A DNA stretch of 64,000 nucleotides from NCBI RefSeq assembly GCF_048569485.1, contig NC_134354.1:440737279-440801278 (forward strand), read 5' to 3'. The stretch comes from Anomaloglossus baeobatrachus (Eukaryota; Chordata; Amphibia; Anura; Aromobatidae). Each line of letters opens with the position of its first letter. The first letter of the stretch is position 1. The notes beneath the pieces were generated by a model that ran no database searches, was not told where the DNA came from, and saw only the letters and a program-made list of their open reading frames with translations. Both the position numbers and the translations under genes were made by a program. This document shows, piece by piece, positions 43,964 through 56,164 of this stretch.

Positions 43964-44823
43964 ACCAGTTTCCCTGAAAATAAGACCTATACCGAAAATA
44001 AGCCCTAGTACGATTTTTGGGGCATGCTTAAAATATACGCCCTTCTCCAAAAATAAGTCCTTGTTACGGTTCCATAAGGAAGTGTTCAAGCAGATAAAAA
44101 AGTTAAAGAATCCAGTAGAACTTTTTATCAAAGAGAGCAGATATCCCCAAAAGAAAGTAGACCCCCCCACCGGAAAAAATAAAAAATTGCACTCACCAGA
44201 CCCCAAACAATTACAGTTGACAAAAGCCAATGGTGGATGGTCTCTCACACAGAGATCTGCGTCGCTGACAGGTCCCTCGATATTAGAGCTGCATTACGCT
44301 GCAGCTATCACAAGCAGATCGGGTACCAGTATCACCCCTGTGCGAGTGATACTGCTTCCAATCAATAGGGGGAGCCAACCGCTGAAGAACACAGGGGGAC
44401 TTCACTGCAACGCACATTTGTATATGGGAGACCATTCACTTGCCAACTCTAATTAATTGAGGTCTGGTGAGTGTGATTCTTTTAGGGGGTGTCTTATTTC
44501 TTTTGGGGGTAAACTTACCAGTACATAGAGAATAATAAATTTAAGAAGGTAATTTAACCATTGTACACATGTGCCCACCACTATTGCACTGGTTCTGCAC
44601 AATGAAAACAGCAGATCAGATAAGAAAATGTGCATCTGAATCAGGACTTGGATTAACACAAAATGTTGATGCTCCAGAATGTGATGACATGATTAGATTT
44701 GAATAAATGTTGTTTTTTTTTGTTCGAGTAAATGTGACTTGACATCCACTGCAAATAAGCACTAGCGCATCTTTTGTAGCAAAAAATAATATAAGACTGT
44801 CATATTTTCGGGGAAACATGGGT
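43964..44823. mobile_element. MITE with CCCTGAAAATAAGACC ends, carrying extra sequence
   Basis: The left end TTTCCCTGAAAATAAGACC is mirrored by CATATTTTCGGGGAAACATG at the right. A GATCGGGTACC-containing block in the middle (about 44090-44450) looks like a second insertion. Intronic to RASA4. Confidence 0.6.
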
Positions 44824-45573
44824 ATACATTTTTCAGGTATAGTCACACTACCTGCTGCCTTCCGTTTTCCTTTCACTGCTTCTTCTGCTCAAATTGGTTT
44901 TATTCCTCCTGCTTCTAAGCACCAGCGTTAGGAGCGGAGTGGAAAGTCTAAACCACAGCTGTGCTCATTTACGTGGGTGCCAAATAACACAGCGTTCATG
45001 TAATGCAGTTATAAGCTACACTGAAATGCATATAAAGCACTTTCCCCCGTCACATAATTCAAATGCAGCCCATCCTTGTCACATGTCTAGACTGATTGCA
45101 CTCTGAGAAACCACTGCACTGAGACCTGTAAGTCAACTGGCAGGAGCTGTATCAAAAGTACACATTAGCTAAGGAGAAATGTGTGACAGAATTAAACCTG
45201 AGCTGACTAAGCACAAAGGATTTTTATCCAGCTTCACTCCTTCATGCCCAGTCAGCCGAGAAGATATTTCTTCTTTTGTCACACAATTCTCCTTGTCTAA
45301 TGGAGGAATGTGAGAAGCTCCTGTCAGTTGACACAGAGGTCACGGGAGCAGTGTTTGTTTCTTCAGACTGCAGCCCGTCCTGATATGTGAGTATAACAGG
45401 TTGCCGTTTGAATTATATTGATGGAATTATATTGATGGGCTACATTTTATTTCATTCTTGGAAATACGTTTTAAAGATTGTACGGTTTCACCAGATGGTG
45501 TAGGGATCCAAAAGAGAAAATATCCTGAAATCTCTTTGGGTATTGATAGCATATCCACACACAGCATTTATAT
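44824..45573. other. Unassigned intronic sequence of RASA4
   Basis: I see no exon, RNA gene or clear repeat in this stretch. Confidence 0.5.
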
Positions 45574-45588
45574 ACTGTATATATATAA

Positions 45589-45651
<63 letters not shown>
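45574..45651. repeat. (AT)n microsatellite
   Basis: A nearly pure AT run of about 75 bp, intronic to RASA4. Confidence 0.95.
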
Positions 45652-45656
<5 letters not shown>

Positions 45657-45905
45657 AACCCCCTATTGAAATTTGCCGTCATGTGGCAGGGGTGGCTCAA
45701 AAAATTGATCAATTGTTTGCTAAAAATAATTTGTGAATTTACACTTTTGTTTGTGCGCTATTCTCAAGCAGTGCTTGCTCCCCCTTTCTGAAATAATTCT
45801 TAGTGTGCGTTATAATCTTCACCTAATTGTAACCATGCATGACACTGAAATATTCCCATACTATCATATGAATGCATACTATCATAAGAAAAACAAGCAA
45901 TTTAC

Positions 45906-46026
45906 CTCATTAACTCTCTCACGCTAAGCAAGTGCCTGAAAATAAGCTGTGCCTCTAGATCAGGATTGAAGAGATCGTTCCATTCTTGTAATGTGACTTC
46001 ATGTCGAGTTTTGTCACAGCCCGCAA
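45906..46026 (-). CDS. RASA4: RASA4 exon after the Btk motif (121 bp)
   Basis: Acceptor CTTTACTTTCAG before 46026, donor GTAAATTGC after 45906. It encodes AGCDKTRHEVTLQEWNDLF then NPDLEAQLIFRHLLSVRELM. The Cys in GCDKTR is the last zinc ligand of the Btk motif begun in the previous exon. TLQEWND and the EAQLI(F/Y)RHLL block are hallmarks of RASA4. Split codons at both ends (2 nt each) join in frame with 50146 and 42705. Confidence 0.9.
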
Positions 46027-46429
46027 CTGAAAGTAAAGCAAACAGCTTACATGTGCAATTCCTGGTCCAGTCTCTAACAAATAATGGGTTATTCCCAAAA
46101 TCACATTATTTTTCACAAAGCACAATAAATACATACTTATTTTTAATATAGATACCAAACCGAACACATAGCTTATTTCTCATACTTTTATGTCTATTTT
46201 TTATCTTTATATGCCGCTGCTTAAATCCAGCCTCACATGGGCAGTCCTATCCTTACACTACTAAAACTACATTTCCCAGCATCACAGTGCTCTCCTTCAG
46301 TGCTGCGGGTCCCTACCTCCCTCTTCTGTATGTCCCACTTCTCTGGGATTATCTCTCACCTGTGCTAGAACCACAGTTCTGATTCACTGTGTTTACTCAG
46401 GTGTGCCTCTACTACAGATATGTGACACA

Positions 46430-46681
46430 TAGTGATGAGCAAGCACTACCATGCTCGATACTTGAAATGAGCAATTGGATCCTTGGACAGGCTCAACTTG
46501 TGTACAGAGTGTAATGGAAGTCAATGGGAAACTCAAGCATTTTTCAGAAGATCTACTGGAAAAATGCTTGAGTTCCCCATTGACTTCTATTATACTCTGT
46601 ACATGAGTCGAGTCCATCCCAGCATCAATTGCTCATTAAGAGTACTGGGCACCCAAGCATGGTAGTGCTCGCTCATCACTA
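46430..46681. mobile_element. hAT-type MITE with TAGTGATGAGCAAGCACTAC ends
   Basis: A 252-bp palindromic element. The ends TAGTGATGAGC(A/G)AGCACTAC are inverted, and the flanking octamers GTGACACA and GTGGCACA match at 7 of 8 positions, as expected for an old hAT target duplication. Intronic to RASA4. Confidence 0.8.
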
Positions 46682-46789
46682 GTGGCACATCATCAAGCTG
46701 ATCTATATTCATAGGAAGCCTACTTCTGGAGATATGTACAGGTCCAGTAAAGTGAATACAACGTAAATGTCAACAATGTGTTTACTCTT

Positions 46790-47360
46790 TCAAAGGGGTT
46801 ATGCAGAATTAGGCAAAAATGGCTGCTTTCTTGCAAAAAATCTTCTGAAGACAGATCAATGATGCAAAACTGCAAATGTCCCTTTGTTGATGCCTTTCAC
46901 AGGAGATAATCCTCAAAGCAACATTTGTAATTTCACAACAATGATCTGTCAGAAAGAGGTGTCAAACACAGCTCAACAAGGCTGGTCTCGGCCTTGCTGT
47001 GCTTCCACAATGGCTATTTCAAGCTCTATTGTGCAAACAGAGTGGAGTGCAGAACTCTTGGTCTCTGCTGAAAAATAACTAACAGATCAATGATGTAAAA
47101 ACATACATTAAGCTATATTGAGTATAGTAGAAGATGAAATCAGTCTGGCAGACTACTGTACAGGACCAGAGTACAGAAGAATAGTTGTATTCTGAATTTA
47201 AAATACACTGTTAGTGGAGGAGGTACAGCAGAGCTATGCTGGAATCCATCAGAGAGCGACTGCCCTGCCCATGATCAACCAGGATGGATCCAATAGCAAC
47301 TAGAGAGTAAATAAAATCGAAGAGGCATCTTTAGGTTGGTAATTTGTGTAAAACGAAGAT
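46790..47360. other. Intronic sequence with a probable MITE remnant
   Basis: AAAGGGGTTATGCAGAATTAGG at about 46793 resembles the start of the element at 47885-48075, but no mirrored end is found. The rest is unassigned. Confidence 0.35.
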
Positions 47361-47809
47361 TTAAAGGGAACCTGTCATGTTGAAAATGGTATCTGATCTT
47401 CAGGCAACATGTTATAGTATAGGAGGAGTTCATCAAATTGATATTTATGGGAAAAATTTCACTAAACCTTGCATTTTATTCATTAAACTCTGTTCCGTGG
47501 TGATTGCATCTGGGTTACCATATGTCGAGAAATTCCAAGATAATCCGTAAAAATAAGGCAATAGGTAATAACCCTGGATTGAAAGCATATGAGTCCAAGA
47601 GACGATCCCATTCAGTGATTGGCAGTCTTCCCTGTATGACGCTGCATGCAGAGATAGCTGTCAGTCACTAGTAGACGTGCCCACTATACTCATATTTATG
47701 CAAACAACAGGAATCTTAATGAATAAAATTCTTTTCAAGAAACCTACATATCATTTTGCTCAACTTCTTTCCCATACCTAGCTGTCCAATGTGACAGGTT
47801 CCCTTTAAA
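47361..47809. mobile_element. TTAA-flanked foldback MITE
   Basis: TTAAAGGGAACCTGTCATG at the left and its mirror (TGACAGGTTCCCTTTAA) at the right, with the target TTAA on both sides. TTAA targets are used by piggyBac and Kolobok transposons; the superfamily cannot be fixed without a transposase source. Confidence 0.8.
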
Positions 47810-47884
47810 GATAAAATAACTTAGCCCAATTAATATATATGTACATTAATATAAAACTAATCTGTGATTTTGGAAATACCCCTT

Positions 47885-48075
47885 TAAAGAGGTTAGACAG
47901 AATGAGAAAAACAAGGCTGCTTTCCGCCAGAAACCTTTCCATACCTGCTCATGGGTTATGCATGGCACGGCGGCTCAGATGAAGTGAAATGAATGAAGCT
48001 GATCTACAATACTACAGACAAGATAGTTTTGCAACAAAGCAGTCATGTTTGTCTAATTTTGCCCAACACCTCTGA
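47885..48075. mobile_element. Short foldback MITE
   Basis: AAAGAGGTTAGACAGAATGAG and, at the far end, CTAATTTTGCCCAACACCTCT form imperfect inverted repeats, with AAGGCTGCTTT/AAAGCAGTC as an inner pair. Confidence 0.5.
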
Positions 48076-48494
48076 AAAAGTAACCTCACTATAGGCATTT
48101 ATGGCCCCTTCACATAAATGTCTACCCTAGTACATATCTCCAGACGTAGGCTCCCTCTGAACCCCCCACCCATGAACATTGCATTGTGATATTTTCCATT
48201 ATATCTTTTGTATTAAAGCTATAAACCCTATAAACAATATTTAAACCAATATACATTTAATTAATAAAAACTATTGCTCTCAATAATGTTATGTATAAAA
48301 AATTGACAAACTGAAAAATGCCCATAGCCTCCAATCAGGTCTGTAACTTAATTTTCAAAAGGGCTTTTGAGAAATGAGAGGTGAGTTCTGAAAGGTTGCC
48401 ATGGACAAATACTCAAATTGAAGCAGTTTTGATGCAGCTTTCCCATGTATTTTGTTTGCGGAGAGGTAGCATAAGTTAAAGTTGGATAGAAAGT

Positions 48495-48952
48495 ACAGGA
48501 TATACACAGAACAAAAATAGCAACAAGACTTTTTTTGCTCCCGTTTTTGATGAGCTGAACTCCAAGATCTAAGACTTTTTGTATGTACACAAAATGCCTT
48601 TTCCCTCCAATATTGTTCACAAATTTGCCTAACTCTGTGTTAGTGAGCCCTTCTCCTTTGCTGAGCTAATCCATTCACCTCACAGGTGTGGCATATCAAG
48701 ACGATGAGTAGCCAACAGGATTATTGCACAGGTGTGCCTTAGGCTGGCTACAATAACACCTGTAAGGTGGATGGATTATCTCGGCACAGCAGGAGTGGTT
48801 ATTAAGACAGAAACAAATTTGAGAACAATATTTGAGAGAAAAAGGCCTTTTGTGTACATAGAAAAAGTCTTAGATCTTTGCATTCAGCTCATGAAAAAGG
48901 GAACAAAAACAAAAGTGTTGTGTTTATACTTTTGTTCACTGTATATACAGAT
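48495..48952. mobile_element. Palindromic MITE (AACAAAAATA... CTTTTGTTCACTGTATA)
   Basis: The left part GACTTTTTGTATGTACACAAA is mirrored by TTTGTGTACATAGAAAAAGTC, and GAGCTGAACTCCAAGATCTAAG by CTTAGATCTTTGCATTCAGCTC. This widespread fish and amphibian MITE pattern is usually grouped with Tc1/mariner-like elements. Intronic to RASA4. Confidence 0.7.
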
Positions 48953-48959
48953 ACTATAA

Positions 48960-50145
48960 GCAACTCTGCAGTAGTGTAGTACATCTGGGCAGGGCAGAGT
49001 GGGCTCAATGCTTAGAGGGGCCCACCCAGAGCTACCAGTAACCTTAACTATAACAGCATGCGTAGCACGTCGATATACTTAAGCTCTACAGTAGAGAAGG
49101 GAAACATGATCTGCCTGCATTACCTCTCCCCTTTCCGTAGACCACAGCCTAATGCAATCTTCAGTCTTTCTGTGCCTGTGGGCCTTTCATACTATCAATA
49201 GCGGACCTGGGCCCTATCATACTATCAGTAGGGGAGCTGTGGGCCGATCAATCTGTTTATAAGAGTTGTGGGTCCATTATATTGTGTATAGAGGAGCTGC
49301 ATATGTGGGTACTCAGGGAACATTATTAAATGTTAAATAGGTACTTAAAAAGCATTATTGGGATATATAGTATTGTGACTGTCAAAGGTGCACACGCGGC
49401 ATTATCACTTTCTAGGGGCCAAAAATGGCCATTTTTCTAGGGCATTGTGATTATTATTTTCTAATTTTTTAGGAGGCGGTTTTATCATCTACAGGGCGCA
49501 AATCAGATTATTACCATGTAAGGGGCACAGTGGTGGGAATTATTATTTGGAGCAGTAAGAGGAGCCCTGTTTTTGTGCCAAACAGCAGGTGCAGTAATAG
49601 GGACACACAGCAGCAGTGGCACAGTATTGGGGTATCAGCAGGATGAGGGGTTGTGCAATTTGGGGATAGATGAGGACAGTCCTGGAAGTGTGAGAAGTCA
49701 AATATGTCTTTGTTGTAATCTATGCAGACGAGTTATGGCTGGAAGAAGATATTATGGTGATCTGGACAAGAAGGAAAAGGCAGGAAAAGTGAACAACTAC
49801 ATAAGAAAGAATATCACCTGTAAATCAGTATCTGTAACTGTACTGTAACCTCTTATATGTTATGTAGGACTAGTGTCTATATGATTACAATACGGCGGTA
49901 ATATCTGTGTTGGCCTTTGTATAGAGATTTATTTTCAGTAACAGCGAGGTCATCTGCAGAGGTTCCTCTACACCCACAATTAGGGAGCGCAAACATAGTT
50001 GTAATCAAGGTTACCTGCTTAGGCACACACTGAGATTTTTCACAGCCCCCTCCCCGAGCTGAACCTCTTGCTACCCCTCTGCAGCTCTGAGTATACGGTA
50101 AAAATCTAGGTTATGCACGTGAAAAATCTATGGATAATGCAATAC
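48960..50145. other. RASA4 intron, mostly unassigned
   Basis: Contains a repeat-like stretch at about 49600-49850 (GATAGATGAGGACAG, GTGAGAAGTCAAATATGTC) that I associate with a dispersed amphibian repeat. It has a 91-codon frame without recognisable content. I see nothing else. Confidence 0.35.
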
Positions 50146-50281
50146 CCCCTTTCTCCTTCTGGTGGCAGCAGCTCCACTTCTCGCCTTTGTAGACACCAGG
50201 GTGGTAGGATCCGAGCATATCACTGTTGTTAACACAGACCTTTCGCAATGCAGAGAGCCATTGATTTAGTTCATTAACACA
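50146..50281 (-). CDS. RASA4: RASA4 exon: end of PH domain and Btk zinc motif
   Basis: 136 bp, acceptor CTTTGTATTTTAG, donor GTATTGCAT. It encodes CVNELNQWLSALRKVCVNN and SDMLGSYHPGVYKGEKWSC then CHQKEKG. NELNQWLSALRK is the C-terminal helix of the PH domain. The His of YHPG and the Cys pair of WSCC, with the Cys in the next exon, are the zinc ligands of the Btk motif that follows PH domains in GAP1-family RasGAPs and Tec kinases. GSYHPGV(F/Y)(R/K)G(D/E)KWSCCHQKEK is the RASA4 form. The last base (G) begins a codon finished in the next exon. Confidence 0.93.
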
Positions 50282-50481
50282 CTAAAATACAAAGAAGAGG
50301 TTAATCTTATGCAACAACCAGAATGTCATAAGAATGGTTTTATAATTATATTTTATTATTTTTTTCAGCTTGTGGTACGGTAAATCGGACAGACGGAGTT
50401 TATATTTTTTAAACCAAAAGTTCTTGGGGCTTCTACAGACTTAAAGAACTTATGTATATCTGTGACAGTGAAGAATGATAA

Positions 50482-51251
50482 TTAAAGGGAACCTGTCAGG
50501 TGCAATATGCACCCAGAACCACGAGCAGTTCTGGATGTATATTGCTAAATCCTGCCGTCCCTGTATCTAGTAGCAAAGATAAAGGGATTTTTAGAAAAAG
50601 TATTTCTAAAGATCCTTTATGATATGCTAATGAGCGCAGGGACTAGTTGCAAGGACGTTAGTTCCTGCGCTCATTCCACCCTCCTAGCACGTTAGCACAT
50701 CCACAGGGGCGTGTTAACGTGCTATTCAATGCCCACTGCCATCGTCATTACCAGTGGCGACATGTGTACCTGTTCGTTGCTGCAGCCTCAGACGCCTGGC
50801 ACTGCGCACGATCAGGTCACCACACTTTTGGTCATGAACACTATGAATCCAGATGTACGCGTTCCAGGCTTCAGAGAGGTCTAGTGCACATGACCAGAAG
50901 TGATGGGGACTTCAAAACATGCGCACTTTCTGGCGTCTGAGGCTGTAGGAACGGACAGATACACGCGTCACCACTGGTGATGACGCTGGCAGTGTGCATT
51001 GAATAGCATGTTAGCACGTGCCTGTGGGTGTGCTAACATACTAAGAGGGCGGAATGAGCGCTGGAACTAACGCCATTGCGACTAGTCCCCGTGATGATTA
51101 GCATATCATATAGGATCTTTAGAAATACTTTTTCTAAAAATGTCTTTATCTATGCTATTATAGGCTGGGACTGCTAGGTAGGGATTAGCAATATGCACCC
51201 CGAACTGCTCGTGGTTCTGGGTGCATATTGCCCCTGACAGGTTCCCTTTAA
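50482..51251. mobile_element. TTAA-flanked foldback MITE, 770 bp
   Basis: TTAAAGGGAACCTGTCAGG and mirror, TTAA on both sides. Further pairs are ATGCACCCAGAACCACGAGC with its complement and GCTAATGAGCGCAGGGACTAG with its near complement. Its palindromic arms are about 330 bp. Intronic to RASA4. Confidence 0.85.
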
Positions 51252-51357
51252 CAGAATGACGTTTTTAGTCTATTTATTCTCTCTTTTTGTCTATAGAAAT
51301 AGATAGCATAGGCTGGTCTCACAAATATCACATTTTTTTTGTCCAAATACAGTCTAC

Positions 51358-51942
51358 AGGGTGCTTTACATGCTGCGACATCGCTAGCGATTGCTAGCGA
51401 CGTTGAGCGCGATAGCACCCGCCCCGTCGTTCGTGCGACATTTGGTGCTCGCAGACGTAGTGAACATTATCACTACGGCAGAGCGTCACACGCACATACC
51501 TTGTCAGCGACGTCGCTGTGACCGCCGAACAATACCTCCCTCAAGGGGGAGGTGCGTTCGGCATCATAGCGACGTCACTGCAGCGTTACTAAGCGGCTGG
51601 CCAAAAGAAGCAGAGATGAGCGGGACGTAACATCCCGCCCACCTCCTTCCTTCCGCATTGCCGGTAGACGCAGGTAAGGAGATGTTCGTCGTTCCTGCGG
51701 TGTCACACGTATCGATGTGTGAAGCCGCAGGAACGACAAACAACATCGTACCTGTGGCAGCAGCGATATTAAGGAAAGTAGCGACGTGTCAACGATCACC
51801 GTTTTTGAACGATTTTGCGATCGTTGATCGTCGCTCCTTGGTGTCACATGCTGCGATGTCGCTACCGGCGCTGGATGTGCATCACTAACGACATGACCCC
51901 GACGATATATCGGTAGCGATGTCGCAGCATGTAAAGCACCCT
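51358..51942. mobile_element. Foldback MITE with AGGGTGCTTTACATGCTGCG ends
   Basis: AGGGTGCTTTACATGCTGCGAC is mirrored exactly at 51920-51942. The interior consists of CGACATCGCTAGCGA-like words. Same broad family as 35256-35810. Confidence 0.85.
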
Positions 51943-51943
51943 T

Positions 51944-53906
51944 TAGGGCTCCTTCACACATCAGTGTCTCTGATACCTGTGATGTCTGTTTTCACACATA
52001 CTGTAAACACGGACTCACGTAAACGTATTAAAGGGAACCTGTCACCAGATTTGGTGACTATAAGCTGTGGCCACCATCAGTGGGCTCTTATATATATAGC
52101 ATTCCAGAATACTGTATATAAGAGCCCACACCACTGTGTACAATGTAAAAAACACTTTTATAATACTCACCTAAGGGTTAGTCCGGTCCGATGGGTGTTG
52201 CTGCTCTGCGGCCCGGTGCCTCCTCTCTGCGACAATCACCATCCTCTTTCTAAGGCCCATGTGCATGATGCGTTCTACATCATCTACACTAGCTGGCATT
52301 GAGATCCTGCGCAGGCGCACTTTGATCTCCCCTGCTCAGGTCATATCAAAGTATTGTAGTGCACATGCAGTCTTAACCTTTCCTTGTGCTTGCGCATTAC
52401 AGTACTTTGATCTGCCCTCAGCAGGGAAGTTCAAAGTGCACCTGCACAGGACCACAATGTCGACCTATGTGAATGACGTAGACGCGTCAATCCATACTGG
52501 GCTGGGTAGAAGAAGGACGGAGATCTCAGCAGAGAGGAGCCATCGGTCAAAGAACAGTGACGCCCATCGGACTGGACTGCCCCCTAGGTGAGTATAATAA
52601 ACATAGTGTTTTTAGGTTATACAGGGTGGCCTGAACTGTTATATACAGTATTATAGAATGCTGTATATAAGGGCTCACTGGTGGTGGTCACAGCTTATAG
52701 TTGCCAAATATGGCGACAGGTTCCCTTTACAATGGGCTTGGTTACACATCTGTGTCTTCACATGGACCATGTGTCCGTGTGGAGCACACGCATGTTCGTG
52801 TGCTCCACAAGGCTTCGTCCATTTTCTGCTATCAGCATGGATAGCACACGGACTGCACACCGATGTAATCTGTGTGCCATCAATGTGACACATAGCGGAG
52901 AAAACATAAAAATAAAGAATTTTATACTTACCTGTCTCTGGCACTGCTCTCAGTGCCTCTGCCTCTGCTGTTGCTTCCGGACCTGTTCATTAAGCACATG
53001 CATTTTCACTACACTTACCGTGGACCCGGAAGTAACAGCAGTGCCGGAGACAACAGCGCCGGAGAATGGTAAGTATACCAGCTCATGCTGTCCGTGTGCT
53101 ATCCGGATTTCACAACACGGACTTAGGGAAGGTCCGGTGTGAGGTAAAACACACAACAGATAGGGGTTTTACCAAGGCAAACAAGAGGTACAGTGGGGAC
53201 ACCTTAACAACAGTGGGCCCTGATGCCAGTGAGAGGGAAGATTGACACCTTCTCCACTTACCTGTCGCTGTACCCTGCATTCCTAGCCAGTCCCTATACA
53301 GGTTCCTCATCTGTCGCCGGGCAGGAACCTGAAGCCCTGAGTGACCCTACAATAGTCTTGGCTAGTGAGTGGACAAGTAAGGGACGCTGGCCCACCGCTG
53401 CACTAAAACAACACACCAAGGGAAGATGAGACAGACAGGTGGGAAAACAACAACAATGAATTGCTGCAGTCAGCACCAAGACTGCAGCCACCACAGCAAC
53501 TTCAACAGAGGGTTACAGCAGCTCTGTCCGCCTCTTGGCCCAGCATCCAAATGGCAAAGAATAACCAGCACCCTCTGCTGGTAGCAGGGAGTATATAAAG
53601 GGACTGGGACCCAAACCGGAAACGTGATCAGAATTCAGAAGCTGCTGGGAAGCAAACTGACATTAACCCTACGAATGCCAAAGGAAAGGAAATCCCTTTA
53701 ATGTTGAGAGTCTAACATGGAAATGACTCAAGTGCTGAATTTGTCACTAGTCTCATAATGCATAATGTAGAGAGACAGATGTGACACCAGATGTCACACG
53801 GATAGCACAGGGGAAGCACACGTAGAACACAAACACACACATGCACTTTCACCACAGACCGTGCAAAATGTTCGTGTTTTGCGTAGATGTGTGAAGGAGG
53901 CCTTAG
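51944..53906. mobile_element. MITE with TAGGGCTCCTTCACACATC ends, nested
   Basis: The left end TAGGGCTCCTTCACACATC and the right end GATGTGTGAAGGAGGCCTTA are inverted. A TTAA-type MITE (52028-52721) is nested near the left end. A block with a TATATAAAGG-like box (about 53140-53720) in the right part may be a solo LTR or other insert; I could not find its borders. Confidence 0.55.
52028..52721. mobile_element. Foldback MITE, TTAA type
   Basis: TTAAAGGGAACCTGTCACCAG at the left and CGACAGGTTCCCTTTACA at the right (last TTAA mutated). Inner pairs are TATATACAGTATT-like words and GGGCTC(T/A)(T/C). Inserted in the MITE at 51944. Confidence 0.7.
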
Positions 53907-55118
53907 GAGGTGGATTGTTGCTGTTCCTTTCCCTGAATACACCAATCACATTATTGTTTTTTCATGTAATGTAATGTGAATTGTGATCTGCATCTTTGGT
54001 AAATATTGTGGCATGTGAACAGTAATATATTGTGATGTGTTCCTGTATAATGTACAGCAAGGATATACGTTATGTATATTGTGTAGCACTTGTACTTGTA
54101 TATGTAGTTACCAGACCATAGAGTAATAGTTAATTGTTGGAACTAGCCTACAGTGGGAGGGGTTAGTTGAGAAAGAGACGGTTCCTTCTAGAAGAGTTAG
54201 TGAAGACCAAGAGCGCAATAGATGCGGACGGATACTCTGTAGGTTGTTGAGGTACCATGCAGTGGTTGACTTGTGGTGGAGGTAGGAGAAAGGAGATAGA
54301 GTCAGTATAGCGTGATCGATCTTAAGATGCTGGGAAAGACATAGAACACGAGAGAACGCTGAGGCTAGAGACAGTCCTTCAAATGGAGTGGCCCAAGACA
54401 GAAGGATCCAGAAAATGGGAATTTAGCGACTAGGCCCTAAGCATTAAAGGTAACAGGTTGGAATGAACTAAGATGTGAGCGAAGTTGGCTTTCCCAGGTG
54501 GAATCTCCTCAAGCATCTGGATCCACAAGATTCTAATCTGGCACTTCTGGCTATCCCCTACACTCCTCTTCTACGACAGAAGAGATGTGGATTCTGAAGT
54601 GTCTAGGAGCTCTACTCTGTCGGTAGTTGCAAAACCCCCTGACCCCCTCCTCTACTGAGAGGAGACAGCCTTATTATTTATACTATCTTTGTCCCAGTAA
54701 TGTCACATCTCGATCCACAAGTTTGTCCTGTTTCTCATAAACCCAGCCAACAAGACTCACTTTAGCAAATATGCTGTCATTTATCAGATAACTCCAGTTA
54801 ACGTGGATTTGCTTCTATTTGTGACCCCGTGACTCCTCTGCCCATTCAGGATATAGTATTTATCGAGTTATCTCCAGGAGTAATCCACAATGAATAATCC
54901 AGAAATAAAAATCGTGACATTCCCTTTAGACTTAGCTTTAATTTTAGGGGATTTATTGGGACAGATAATCATTCACGATAATCTTTCAGCCTAAATTGGC
55001 TGCCGATCATCTAAAAAATGAGTGAAACACTCGTTCATCGGGTGAAATGCTCTTTTGTGCTGCATAAAAGATCATTGTTCTCGGTGGTGCACTATCCTGT
55101 CCTGTGCTGCCGAGAATA
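53907..55118. other. RASA4 intron, unassigned
   Basis: No exon or sure repeat. The stretch 54100-54740 has the look of a dispersed repeat (no ORF), and 54945-55118 looks like the left part of a MITE containing the solo LTR that follows. Confidence 0.35.
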
Positions 55119-55122
55119 ATGG

Positions 55123-55754
55123 TGTAACGGGGTGCCAGGGGTGCCTCGGGGCTGGTAGTCGTTGCCCTTGCTATCAGGCTTACCCCTGGTTCCGCCGTCA
55201 CTTTGGGGACAGGAGATGTCATGGTGGGGCAGAGTGTGGTGGTGCAGATGTCGTCCGACGTATAAACACTCTCCAGGCATGGTTCGATGCAAATAAAAGA
55301 CATTCTTTATTTCACAACTCTTTCCAAAAACCGGCAGTTACAGATGACTTCACGTTCTTTTCTTAGCTGGGGAAAGCCTGCCCTGACGTCTCCTCCAGTG
55401 GGGATGTGCCCGGCTACTCTGCTTCACCTGGCTCCCACTTATGGCTACCCACAGCCCGGACCCACACCGGGACTGCTTCGCACTATGAGGTTCCGCCCGC
55501 TCCTTTTCTCTCCGGCTTCCCTGTTCTTCCAGCTCCCTTCTTTCTTTCTTTCTTTCTTTCTGCCCACTCAGCTCCACACTCTGCCCCTGGCTGTTTCTTC
55601 TCTCCCGTCCCGGACACAACTGCCTTCAGCACACACTTCCTTTCCCCCTAAGCTGCCGGCTCCTCCTCCCTCCTGTACAGTTTCTATGGGGACAGCATTA
55701 ACCACTTCAGAGAAAACCTGTGCTTCCTTGTAAGGGGTCTGCCCACCCCTTACA
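55123..55754. mobile_element. Solo LTR, fossil
   Basis: A 632-bp block beginning TGTAACGGGGTGCC and ending CCCCTTACA, flanked on both sides by ATGG (55119-55122 and 55755-55758). It contains AATAAAAGAC, a plausible LTR polyadenylation signal, and no coding remnant. Superfamily not identified. The clean target duplication suggests moderate age. Confidence 0.7.
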
Positions 55755-55861
55755 ATGGCAGCCTATGTGCACTAATCCATCTATTACAGATTTTTCAGTG
55801 CACATCTGAAAACCAGTCAGACTGAGTAAACAGGCTATTAAATGTCTATCGATAGGTAATA

Positions 55862-55960
55862 CATAAAATCATAGAATCATAGAATGGTACAGTTGGAAGG
55901 GACCTCAAGGGCCATCGGGTCCAACCCCTTGCGAGTGCAGGCTTTCCTAAATCATCTCAA
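55862..55960 (-). mobile_element. CR1 LINE 3'-end fragment
   Basis: AATCATAGAATCATAGAATGG followed by GTTGGAAGGGACCTCAAGGGC and CCAACCCC is the reverse complement of the classic CR1 3' end with its ATTCTATG repeats. About 100 bp remain, so it is strongly 5'-truncated. Confidence 0.9.
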
Positions 55961-56164
55961 ATATTTATAGATGAGTGGTTGATTAACATGCCAAAACATC
56001 TATTGTAAATGGACCTCAACTGTTTTGGTCATTAATTACTACCATTTTAGTGTCAGTAATTACCATTGTACCATATTAACTTTACAACTACCGAAATATA
56101 CGGTATTACTCTTTGTCTTTGGGTAGTTAACGGAGTTGTGCACTTCTTGGGACATTTTATTTTC

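Noticed and set aside
49573-49848. 91-codon frame in a RASA4 intron
   Set aside because: No recognisable domain or splice context, and it overlaps what looks like a dispersed repeat.
50146-50281. Tec-family kinase Btk motif
   Set aside because: The flanking PH wording, the exon order and the tail after the motif match RASA4; there is no SH3, SH2 or kinase sequence.
55287-55733. 148-codon frame rich in Pro, Leu and Ser
   Set aside because: It lies within a solo LTR and shows no domain; treated as noncoding fossil sequence.
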